Assembly (NCBI GenBank): GCA_001586965.3 | Contig: LUCW03001737.1 | Coordinates: forward strand, 15,001-79,000 | Reading direction: 5' to 3' | Length of the DNA stretch: 64,000 nucleotides | From: Sphaeroforma sirkka | Lineage: Eukaryota > Opisthokonta > Ichthyosporea > Ichthyophonida | The notes under the pieces: model-generated | The model's input: the letters and a program-made list of their open reading frames with translations, nothing else | What the model was told of the DNA's origin: nothing | Databases searched by the model: none | Shown here: piece after piece, positions 1-12,400 of the stretch | Layout of the letters: each line of letters begins with the position of its first letter | How positions within the stretch are numbered: position 1 is the first letter of the stretch | Position numbers and translations under genes: made by a program

Positions 1-319
1 TGCGTCATGCACAGTTCCCTACATACTTGTGTGTATGATATTCCCAACATACGTAGGTGTGTGTGTGATAATAGCTGTGCTTCTGGCCGTCGTATCATGA
101 GCAAGCTTTTGTACCGAGGCCTATGCCTGTGCTGAGTCAAAATACTAAGACCATGCCCGTTCTATTAATAGATATGATTTTTCTAATTGGGTTTTGAGTG
201 TCTTCTGTATTGTATGTATTTGATACGTCTATATTGTCCATATATATATCCAGTTAATCGTTTCAGAATATACGCTTCTCCGGTCTTCTATCATTATCTT
301 ACCCCATCTCCGTATGTTC

Positions 320-690
320 TCTAGATGAAGATGAACTAGAAGACGTGCACGCACCGTATAAACATGCATTCTATGTGCCTACTTTGTTCAATTATATCTA
401 AATGAGTATTCTAATTCACTCGCGTATTCCTCCCTCGCCCGTATTAGTTATTCAGATGAAGATGAATGAGAAGACACATAGTGTATATACTATATGCTTC
501 TTATTCGCTTCTCCCACCCTTAACCCTTATGCAATCCTATCTTGGCATATTATTCAGACGAAAATGAATTGGAAGACATACAATGTATAAACATTCATGC
601 TCCTTGTTTGCTTATGGCATCCTCATCCCTTATCCTATCCCATTTTGCATATTATTCAGATGAAGATGAGTTAGAAGACGCGTGTGGTCC
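320..690 (+). repeat. Tandem duplications of the AWS-exon acceptor and exon start
   Basis: The sequence TTCAG followed by GAAGATGA.. and (T/A)GAAGAC occurs at 325, 456, 558 and 660, with spacings of 131, 102 and 102 bp. Each copy holds a pyrimidine-rich intron end, an AG acceptor and the first 20 or so exon bases (coding DEDELED in the true exon). Only the copy at 660 continues into the AWS domain. The upstream copies are divergent and lie in the intron. Confidence 0.8.
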
Positions 691-778
691 TGGGTGCCTT
701 AATCGCATCATGCGCCTGGAGTGCAGGCCTGAACTATGTCCCTGTGGTTCGCGCTGTCAGAACCAAAGCTTTCACAAG
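660..778 (+). CDS. SETD2: SETD2-like exon: AWS (associated with SET) cysteine domain
   Basis: The exon opens with an acidic stretch ([16 protein letters not shown]) and then carries the AWS cysteine pattern ([32 protein letters not shown]), which binds zinc in front of SET domains of the SETD2/ASH1/NSD group. The acceptor is at TTATTCAG and the donor at CACAAG/GTATGTG. Both ends of this exon are tandemly duplicated in the flanking introns (see separate entries), so the acceptor at 660 was chosen because only this copy runs on into the cysteine domain. Confidence 0.9.
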
Positions 779-2663
779 GTATGTGTGTTGTGGTTTATGA
801 ACCTGTTTCTTCGACCATGAGAGTCTACTTATGAGCATGTATGTCTATTGTATGTTTCATCTGGACCAGATTTTTCACAAGGTATTTTGTGGTGTGCTTT
901 ATTACCCTAATATTAGACCATAAGAGTCTACTTATGAGCATGCATGCACATTGCATAAGATATAGTGAGATGAACTTAATTGGGCAAAGATGTATATATG
1001 TAACGGTCCTGATGTCAGAAGCCTTGCTTCAGCAGTGTGTTGTTTGGTGTACTTCATTGAACATGCGAGACTATTTATGGGCACGAATGACTATGCCATG
1101 GCCCATCTGCTTGATTCAACCCATCACTTCGGCTAGAACCATGTGTTGTGTTGTGTGCTTTATTCAACCCATCACTTCGCCCATGTTAGTTAACTCCTCA
1201 ACATGGATGCCTATTCATGGTCCACACACAAATGAAAACGTTCATTGGATGATTCACATCTAGTAGCCATTGTCCCTGTGATTCCGCTTGCGCTCCACTG
1301 CGTCAGTGTCGCCCTGGCATGTGTGCTGCATGCTGATGACACATTTTGACACCTTGGTATTAAATTAGTTTCAGAGTCTTTGTTTATCAGACAATACATA
1401 GACACCTGTTACGATATAGTACTACCCGAAGCATGTGTACTGTTCAGCATTACGTGTTCGTGTATAGGATTGTACAAGTGTTCGTGGAGGTGTGTTGCTA
1501 AAGTGTCTATTCAAACATTCCCGTAGGGCTTGCAAGTGCCATTGGAGGTGTTTGAAACGGAGAAGAAGGGCCGGGGACTACGTTCACCCGAGAAGCTGAC
1601 AGGGTGAGTACCACAGTGGTTTGTGAGAGCAGATATTTGTTCTAAAGCAATAATGTATATGTGTGTGCGTGAGTGTATATATTTGTATTTATATATGTAT
1701 ATGTATATGTATTTATGTATGTATTTGTATATACATTCATGCACTTCTACGTATTTAATCTAAAAACAATTGCACAACGTTGATGTTTAATGCCTTGCGA
1801 GGCTATATGCATTAGGTTTTGTTTGTTCTATTCACTCACACTGCGACTCTGTATATTTTTTTCACGCATATGCCCATTCTGTTGTGTATAGTGATGTAGG
1901 TATGATTGAAGTATCTCGTAAGCTTTTACTCTGTGCACTGGCACTGTATCTCTATATTATATTTTACTGACTCACCCATTCTGTTGCTTATAGTGAAGCT
2001 CGGAATGCACAACGATAGATAGGGTTCCACTGTGTGTTTTGAAATTCTACATCGGCCTCCATTTAAACATACATATCTGATTGGCGAACCCCTGCATTTG
2101 CTATATAATACACTAGAGCTCTGCATTGTCAAACATTCGTGACCATATATGTACAAACTTTCTATTCGGTATCCTGAATCACTGCATTTGCTGCGATATA
2201 CATATTGTTCTGTGTGCTTCAAAAGGTATCTCAATTTCTCACTATAGACACCCAAATTCTCTTCTGTATGCTTCAAAAGGCGTTCCAATTTTTCACCCAA
2301 ATTCTGTTTTAATGTTTTGTATGCTAAATATCTTTCTACACTGCCAATTTCTCGCGATAGCGGGTCCTTTGTGATGGAGTATGTGGGGAGATCATTGGAC
2401 AAGAACAGTTCAAGGAGCGCCTAGTGACCTATGGCGAGGCAGGCATCAACCACTTCTACTTCATGACTTTGGGTCCAGACGAATTTATCGATGCTACCAA
2501 AAAAGGAAGTTCGTCCCGATTTTTCAACCACAGTTGCGACCCGAATTGCGAGACCCAAAAATGGGTGGTAGATGGTAGGGATGCGAATGCATTGATTATC
2601 TGTGCGGTAGGATTGGGCAGTGGGAGAGTTTGCTATGTGTATATATGCAGGTATTGTCGGTAC

Positions 2664-2694
<31 letters not shown>

Positions 2695-2981
2695 TCGTAG
2701 ATTATGAATTCGTGGTGATATACGATTCGAATTATTATAGCGGGGATCACGTGTTGCATTTCATATATTTGTCTTCTGCAACAAAATCCAATTTAGAGTG
2801 TGTGCGCTCATTGTCGTATAAACTCTTGTCTCAACATTCTCATCTATATGCATTTTGCGGAAATGTTTAAAAATGTATTTTCATATATTGAGATATAGAG
2901 ATATAGAAAGATATTCTAGTATCATGTGTGTTTGTATGTTTGTATGTAGATATAACTATATATATATGTGTATGTATATGT

Positions 2982-3023
<42 letters not shown>

Positions 3024-3895
3024 ATATCTATATCTATATGTATATTTACATGTGTATCTATGTATATATATATATATATATATATATTGTTAACGGATTA
3101 GAACATTATTGTTGCAGGCGAGACCAGGATTGGTATCTACACGACGCGTGATGTGGAACCGAATGAAGAGTTGACATTCGATTATCAAATGGAGCGCGAA
3201 GGGTGAGTGTGTTTTACTTTATTGTCGTTACCTTTGTTATGGGGGTCGATTACAAGTCTTTGTATTGTGTTTTGTGTGTATCTGTGTGACAAACATCGTG
3301 TCATAGTAGCTACATAAATCAAAATATAATTTTGTATGTTCGTTAAATCATGGCAGGGGTGATATCTCATGTGTGCACACCGCACACTTTCTGATATTCA
3401 CATGGAAGATACACTACAACAATGCCTCACCCACGCACCAATTTGTTTGGTCGCTCAGTGAGTTACTTCCAGGAACATTATTGTATTCTCCAGCCTCTAC
3501 AGACTATCGGCGTACCAATTGGGTCTTTGTTCTATTTGTATATGTATATACTATGGTATTGGTCTATCTATGTATTGATGCACGATGTATTGATGTATTC
3601 CGTTTTTGATCACGCAGAGAATTGAACCAAAAGTGTCATTGCGAGAGTAAGAACTGTCGTAACTGGCTGAGTAGTCAGAAGAAACGTCCCACTCACCCAG
3701 CAAGAGGGCAGTCACTCGTTGATGTGGAGCCAGAGAAGGTCAATGTGGTATGTTGCGGCATAGGTGGTTGTTCTCATTTCGGCTTTATTGGTGTGTATGT
3801 ACGTATGAATGTATGTATGTATGTATATGTATATGTATATATGTATAAATATATATACCTGTGTGTGTGTGCGTCTGTGTCTGTGTCTGTGTCTG

Positions 3896-3926
<31 letters not shown>

Positions 3927-6900
3927 GTCTGTATATATATATATATATATTTATAGGTATATAACTTACAAACACCTTTCATTCCCACTACAGGCGGCTG
4001 CCTTCAAGACGCTCAACAAGCATAATGCGCTGGCGTTTATCCGTACATTGCTGACGGTGATCAATGACAGTGACTATCTAGAGGACGGGATGGCCCTCAT
4101 GCTGTGCTTGGATCCGGATAAGCTCAAACCATCGGCCATACAGGCTCTGCTGAAGTTCAGGTTACTCAAAGGTCTGCGTTTGTTACTTGACAAGTCGGTC
4201 GAGAGCCTTGCGCAGGTATCGACACTAGAAAACCGACGCGCGCTGGAAGGGTTGGTGGATAAGACAGTGACGGCTATAGCGGACGTGGCTACGGATGCGA
4301 GTGTCGCTGTAGCTGAAGGGGCAGAGATGCACAACTACACCACTACAGAGGCGGATCAGCAATTAACACAGGGCGCAGGCGAACAAGAGAATGTGCGTGC
4401 GATGGCCAATGGGGACGGTATGAGTGGGGCGGTGAAAGCAGAAGCAACGGCAAATGGCACGGACACGCTTGGTGGTGGTAAAGAGGAGATCGATCAAGGC
4501 CCGACGGATACCGTCTCTTCAAAAGACGCCAAGGCCGCTCAAACAGACGCCAAGGCCGTTGCCATGGATATGGACAATGCTGGCCCAAAGCCGTCTCCGA
4601 TTGAGGCTGTGAATAAGCAGGAATCACAAGACCTGGTATTGTCTACAGAAGACACTGATGCGCCCGATCCCTCTGTGACTGAGGCTGAGCACACGCAGGA
4701 TCCCCAAGACCAGACAGCACCCGCAGAAGTAAAAGGAAAAGTGGTAGACGTGGTGACAGAAAAGGCACAACCGCCACAGGACGTTGTGGAGGAAGATCTG
4801 TATGCGCTCGCCACATCGGTAATTCGCAACGACGTGCCTGTGGTGGTTGATGCGGCGGAGACAGCCCAGTTAAGGCAACTCCAGGTAACCATAGGTGTTT
4901 GTTTGTGTAAATGTAAATGTGTATATGTGTTTGTATGTGCATGTTGATATATATTCATCTATGGCTATATATATATATATATATATGTCTATAAAGATAT
5001 CGATATCGATATATATCTACAGCTGTATGTATATATATGTGTGTGTGGGTGTGGGTGTATATATGTATATATATATATACCAAAAGTCTATTTTTCTGTA
5101 GTTTCTGCAAATGTGGAGGCAGTGGGTTGTATGAATAGTTAATTGCACTGCTGCTGTCACTGGTGAGTAAACTACAATATCAGACTGGAGTCTGTCGGTT
5201 TAGTTTTTATCTTATGTCTGTGATTTGGACAGGCCATGTCGGAATACCGACATACAATCACTTATGTGCTCTGTATATCGGGATGGTATACTGAGGGTTG
5301 TAGCTACAATGCATTTCGAACAAACCCGGTTTTTCTATCCAATACATAGTTTCTATTGGACTTGAAAAAAAGATTTCTTCTTTTGCCGCATCCTACTTGG
5401 GGTCCTTTATGTATTCCTCAGAGTAGCATTCAAAAAAATTCTTTCATACATGTCTTTGCAGTACATCTGTTCAACACTCTAAGCGCTCTCTTCCCAGTGC
5501 ATCGTCTAATACCATCCGATTTGTCATGCATGCGTTACCTCAGATCATTATTCTAAGGATTCTCTCTAAGATCGAGTTCCAGTTCCGCAACCCAATCGAC
5601 GATGGTAATATGTGGCCTGTGATCAAGAGCCTGGCTAAAGAAACGAACAAAGAGTATGTGCATGGAACTGTTAGTGTGCGCGTGTATTTTAGTTTCTATC
5701 TAGAATGATTGTGGTGTCGGATGATGTACTCTGTGCTTATACGTGACACCCAGATACTGTAGTACATATTCAGATATAGTTTACGTATTTATATATAGTA
5801 TACGTGACTTCCAGGCACTGTAGTATACATATTTAAATATAGTATACGTATTTAATTGTAGTATACATATTAAATATAGTATGTGTATTTAACTATAGTA
5901 TACATATTTAAATATAGTATACGTAGTTATATATAGTATACGTAACTCCCAGATACTGTAGTATACATATTTAATATAGCATGCGTAGTTTACAAAAATA
6001 TTCGTTTACATACAAACAACGAGCATGTGTGCTGAGTCGCTAGTGTTCGTAAGGCCCACATTCTTTTCAGACGCATTGGGTTCTCGTGCAGTAAATTATT
6101 ATAAGAACGTAGGCAATCAGCCAATCGTGGCTGTTCGTTTGGAACACTTTCCAAAACGTTTTGCTTTTGTTCGATCAAAGCTTCAGATAGAGAGTATGTG
6201 CCATAAACCTCAGTAATGAGTGTTATTTCTGAACCCATTCTCATGGTGGAATCTCATTTGCCGAAAGGAACAAACAGATCAATTGAAAAGGGTTTTGAAA
6301 TGTGTGTTGCTTTTGTGCTATACAGTTCTATTGCATACTCGTTGGTAGCCAATATTTGCAGATGAGCTACGACGTACACACCGTGAGAATAAATAAACAG
6401 TCAAGGCGTGGTATGAACGTATTGAACCTTTAAACTATGGCCATTCTAGGCGTATTACAATCATATATATATATATATATATTATTTTATTTATATTATA
6501 TTATATATGTATATATACATATAGCTAAATATTAACAGGCATGAGAGTACTACCATCATATGCAGATAAACATTTCAATTGCATACTACATTAAGTGTAT
6601 ACTCGATCCGTGTCTTGCATCTGTGGTACAACTTAACTAGTGCGACTCACACGTGTCGTTTAACTCAGTTAGTGTGACTTGCCTTTGTCCACAGCATATC
6701 CGACGCCGCGGGACGGCTGATAACCCGTTGGAGCAGTCTTCGCAAAGAAATCAAGATACCAAAGAAGACCCGAGAAGACAAAGAGAAGGAGAAATCCGAC
6801 AGAGAAAAATCCGATAGCCGAGATAGGAGTAGAAGGGCCAGTGAACTCAATAGGTAGGTATCTTCATATAGACAACATCAGAGAAATATGGCTCGTACTC

Positions 6901-9402
6901 ACTCCTGCTCTATGGGTGTAAATGTGTAAATATATATGTATATACTAAGTTATTAATGGCCTATTTACCCTGGTGAAAAGACGTACATTTCATTTGCTAG
7001 TTGAAGTATCAAAAGATAGGATAGGCTGAATTAACCGCTTGAAATCACCGTATCGATATAGAACTACTTCTTTCGTTGCACGTAGTATGTGTAGCTGTAT
7101 ACTATACACATGCTCTGTTTATTCGCTTGTAGCCAATATTCAGTAGTTGTATGTTATATTTGTATACTTGTGTAAAGGACTTTATACTTAGTCTGACATC
7201 CAATGGTGTATATGCCTAATCACGATAAGACACCATGATTTGTAAGTTAAATCACATGATCACGCAAGTTTTGTAGGCGTCATCTTTTTACTATTCGATG
7301 ATATACATGCTGAATCGCGTGATCACTCGGTGATAGACGCTACTTCACACTTGCACACGAGTACTTTTACCTGGATCACGCTAACACCCAATGCTGGTCT
7401 GTCTTTGCAGTGACTATAGCTCTGTGTACGCCGCTGCGGCCAGCCGATTCGGCACTCACAACAGACTACGCGGTAGTATTGGTGAGGTGCCCCTCAAACC
7501 AACACATAGCACACACATCCACACCCACTCGCCTAAAGACCTCGATCTAGAACAGATATACAACGAGATGATGGACCAGCTCCCTGGGCAGGCTGGCGTG
7601 CAGGCACACGCACAGGCACACACTGTGGGTCGACGGGGTTTGTATGAGAGTGTGAGAGGTGGCAATGGACTGACATACAGGGAGATGGGAGAGTATAGTA
7701 TAGACCCGGGTGCGCACATAGCCATGTCGCATTCAGTGGCCGGCGTTAAACCAGTGCATGGTATGGCCGAGGGAGGGTCCTTGGGTAAGTGTACTGGAAA
7801 ATACGTATATATTTAAGAGTACATATACGTATGTGTGTGTTTGTATTTGTATTTGTATTGTGATATATATGTGTGTGTGTGCGTGTGTATATACGCCTGC
7901 CACGCGGGCCTTGTGTAGTGAGCCTTATGATGAAGTGTTGAATAGTTTGTGTTAATGGACTGGGCCGCCCACCTTAATATACATACCCTTATTCATTGCA
8001 TGATTATATATATATGCATATCATGTTTATATCCATACATTTCCAGTTCGTATACATACACTTCCTCATCCTATCCTACTACATTTGTCTCATTATCCTC
8101 ATACCTCGCTTGTACTCTTCGCCCCAACTCTCAGCCTACAACAGCCGGATTGCACCTTCATACGGCATGTACAGTCAGCAGTACCATCAGCCATACACCG
8201 ATGCCCAGGGTTGGCAAAAGAGCATTGCACAGCAACATAATAACATCCCTGACCCACGGATCCAAACCCTCGCGCCTCCTGAGGAAGTCTTGCCAGCAGG
8301 CTGGATGTCTACCATGGGTGGGTTTTTTAGTGACCTTGAGTGCTGTATTTCTGTTCATCTAACGAAAGGATTGGTGAAAATCGTTGCTTTCTAGCATGGA
8401 TTCTAACTTAATATATATGTTTTTGTACGGGGTATATACTCTGGATGTTGCGATGTATGGTTTGAGAGTGTGTGCTCAAGTGTATCTGTCTGTGGATATG
8501 TATGTATATGTCTTTATATATATATATATATATGTGTTTATATACACATTTATATATATACATATGTGTGTGTGTGTATGTGTGTACGTACGTGCGTGCG
8601 TGCGTGTGTGTGTGTGTGTGTTTGTAATTATGTATGCATATATACATAAATATTGCTCAGCTGCAAACCCTTCCTAAGCAACAGATGTATGCATGTGTAT
8701 ATCTGAAGTGTAGTCATTTTGGGTACTAGCCAAGAAATAGTATTTCAGAAGTAGTTTATTTAAGTGTAGTGTGTCTATGCACGCTGTGAAAGTTATAACC
8801 CCCTATGCGGCTTTTATAGCTTATGCAATTGTTACAACCTGTATTGCGCTCAGCTGTTTTAATCAGCTCATTAGGAGCAATGAGTGCACTATAGTCGTGT
8901 ACATCTGGCATACACAACACTGTACGTATGCATATACCCAGAGGCAATAAGTCTGGTATAATTATGAATATCACTGATACACAATGTCTTATCTACTTCT
9001 TAGAAAACAAGCCGTTACGCATGTTTTCCACAAAGCCAACCAACTCACTATGTGCATAAGCAGAACCAACAAGCATCGAGCTTGTTTTGCAATGTATGTA
9101 TATATGTATTTATGTACCTATTTCTCTGTACATCTGTGTTGCGCTCATTATAATCTCTCATACATATCCTCCCCTGTTGACCCATCCGCAGATCCTAAGA
9201 AGCAACAAGTTTACTACTATCACGTAGACACCAATCAAACACAATGGACTAAGCCAACAGCCGATACAGTAGTGCACACCATAGAACCACAACCCTTGCT
9301 AGCAGAAGAGGTGCCAGCTAGTAAATGGTGTGTACGTTGCCCTTGTGTGGTATTGCGTCCATTTATATGTATGGTGTATATATGCAACTATGTTTGTATA
9401 TA

Positions 9403-9439
<37 letters not shown>

Positions 9440-12400
9440 TTCATATACGGTGTATGTGTGTCTGTATGTATATATGTAAGTATATACAATAACCCTAAAC
9501 CCTATATAATCATGCGTGTATCCATCAATATATATATATATATCACTAAATACCAATCTTCCGTATAGCCCCACATCACCCTCCGGTTCGAGAGACTCCT
9601 TGAAACGCAAGAGTGAGGCGGCAGATAAAGCTTCCGAATCCGCTCACAAGAGGCAGAAGACCAGCGTCGAAGATACGAAGACACTCGAGGAAAGGAAGCG
9701 CAATTTCAGAACTATGGTGTGTGTGTAAGGGAACATTGCATGTACAGGAATATATTTGCGAAAGTGAGCATACGGGTATATACGTACATATACTATTGTA
9801 TTAACATATGTGAACGTGTGTGTATAGTTATGGGGTGTGTCGGATGTATCTACCTTCTTTGAGTAGTGTCTGTATCTGAATATATGCGCCCTCTTATACA
9901 GATCTAGATATAGTTTGTACGTGTATATCCAGAGGGTTTTTTCTGTGAGGGGCGTACCTGCATGATATTGACTAATAACCTTGATTGTATATTCATTAGG
10001 GTCTATATACTTGAGTAGTCTTTATGAATATATGCGTACATGTGTATTTATACCCTTGGTGTGTACGGAGAAGCATCGGCACACATGGAAATCAGTCTCA
10101 AAAGTATATCCCAAAAGTATTTGTGTATGCACATAGTACCAATGTACCAACGTGTTTGGCTGTCGAGCAGTCTGTGGTAGCTCTGCGCTGTATGAAATAT
10201 GGTACAGTACTTCGAGGGCTGGCCTTTAAGCCGAGGCAAGACGGGCGCTGTGTTTCTCGCCTTTTCAAAAACTATAAATAGATCCGTATGGTCATATACA
10301 TTACACAAGCACAAGGAATGTGTCTTCAATCAAAGCGTTTGTACCTGGTTGGTATTGTATGTTCTGTTCGCGCTGACTAGATCCGTATGCTCCTATACAT
10401 GTTTTTACAATGAATATAGTTTTACAAGATAGGCCGTTCGAATAGGGTGGATATTGATTACATCCACAATGAGAGCTGTTTTAACATTCCGAGTATATTG
10501 AACATATCAAGGATATGTAAATGTAGGTCGTAAGGGATTTATGTCGTGTAAGCTAAAATGGGCTTAAGGTCTAGAGTTCAAATATTGACCTGTTTGTTTG
10601 TTTGTTTTTTACCTTATGACTAGATGTGTATGGTTATATTTGTATATCTACATACATACAATGACAATGCGTAGTTTGCATACCATATAATATTCTTTGT
10701 AGTACATCTTACAACTCACCATACAATCTTTGTACCACAGGGTTTTAGGGTGTAGGGTAATTGCAGTACACTATATAATCTTTATCTCACAGGGTTTTAG
10801 AGTTTGGGGTTTTCACAACTCATCATACAATCTTTGTATCACAAGGTTCTTAAAATTTGGTTTTAAAACTACGTACCCTTTGTACCTCAGGGTTTTAGAG
10901 TTTAAGGTGTCCATAACTCACCATATATCTCGGTTTGATTTCTACATTTAGGTCTCCAAATCCGTCATCAAAGTACTAGGCAAGTACAACAAACCTGGCT
11001 GCAAATTCGGCCGCATCACAAACAAGGACGATTTCAAACATCTCGCTCGAAAGGTACGCCTTTTATTTACTCGGAATGGTTCTACTTCTCATTTCTCGCG
11101 CTACTATTTAGATACGCCGCCTGTTAGGTAGCCCCGATTTCTTTTTATGACAAACTGTGTACCTCTACTGCTTGTTGTAGTATGTGTTATTCAATTACGA
11201 ACTCAGAAATATCCATTAAAGCCGAGCCCCGTTTCTTTTACCTCCGTATAGAGTGCGCGTACGAGGCCCTTGTGCGTGTGTGTTTGTATCATTCGTATGG
11301 AGACTGAAGAGTCAGTTCTCCGTATGTGTAAAGCACACTAAGAAGTCCTTCATTGCCACGGGATGTCGTGCGTATAGGATGTTAAATTATTCTTATGCAA
11401 CAGTTTTGTCGTGCACTGAAGTGTGTAATCCAAAGAGAATAGAGATTGTCTGTACGCTGCTGCTTTTAGGGTTTAGGGTATAGGTACTGATATGTCTTCA
11501 CTTTCCATCTCGTCTCTGCCCTCTTCCTAGATCACCCATATGATTGTCGAGAGGCATACCAAGAAGAACGATTTTAGAGCTACTGAAGGTACGTCAAATA
11601 TTTTATATGCAAAATACATACGTATCAATTTTTTTGATTAGTGTTATATTTGAAAGTTGATATAAACATACGCATGTATAAACGTATGGCTCGCCAGTCT
11701 GTATGTATATATATATCTATATATATATATATATATGAATATATGAATATGTATGTGTGCATGTGTATGTGTATGTGTATGTGTATGTATATGTATATAT
11801 ATATGTATATGTATATATATAAATAAATATTCTTCAATTGCTTACTAAGGCATCCGAATATTTATATCGTAACAGAATATTGATTGCAATGTCTTTTTTG
11901 GGTGTTGGCGTGGATACAACACAAGACGGGTTGTGTCTTGTTATAAATCTTGGCCTGTACTTAAATGCTCGGTGTGTATCGATCAACATGTTATATATAT
12001 ATATATATTAACTATATTTATATATCGTTATCCATAGTATTAGTATTTATTAGCATTAAATTACTATACGTATTGTATACCTGCATGTTTGTCTTATACC
12101 TATCTCCCATGTCTCGCCACAGCGGTGCACGAGAAACTTGAGAAATACATCCACAAGTCCATGAAGAAGCAAGGGAGTGTCTACACGCGCAAAACCATGG
12201 ACTCTGATAACGAGGATGCAGACACCAACACCGCAGCTAAGCGATTGAAGCATCTGAAGGAGCGGAGACGAAGGAAAGAGGCCGAGGCTAGGCGTAAAGA
12301 ACGGCGACGCAGTGATAGCAAGTATGTGTCTGATGCTGTCAGTTTACCGAAAGAAGGGTTGACCTGGAATGAGAGCACCGCTCGAGTGGATGGGCATAGA

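Noticed and set aside
1926-2402. 158-codon minus-strand ORF in a SETD2-like intron
   Set aside because: Runs through repeated intron sequence and overlaps the SET exon on the opposite strand; no domain.
3622-4947. Single 441-codon ORF spanning 3,622-4,947
   Set aside because: It reads through an intron full of simple repeats; GT-AG signals at 3,748 and 3,993 and the phase of neighbours show two exons.
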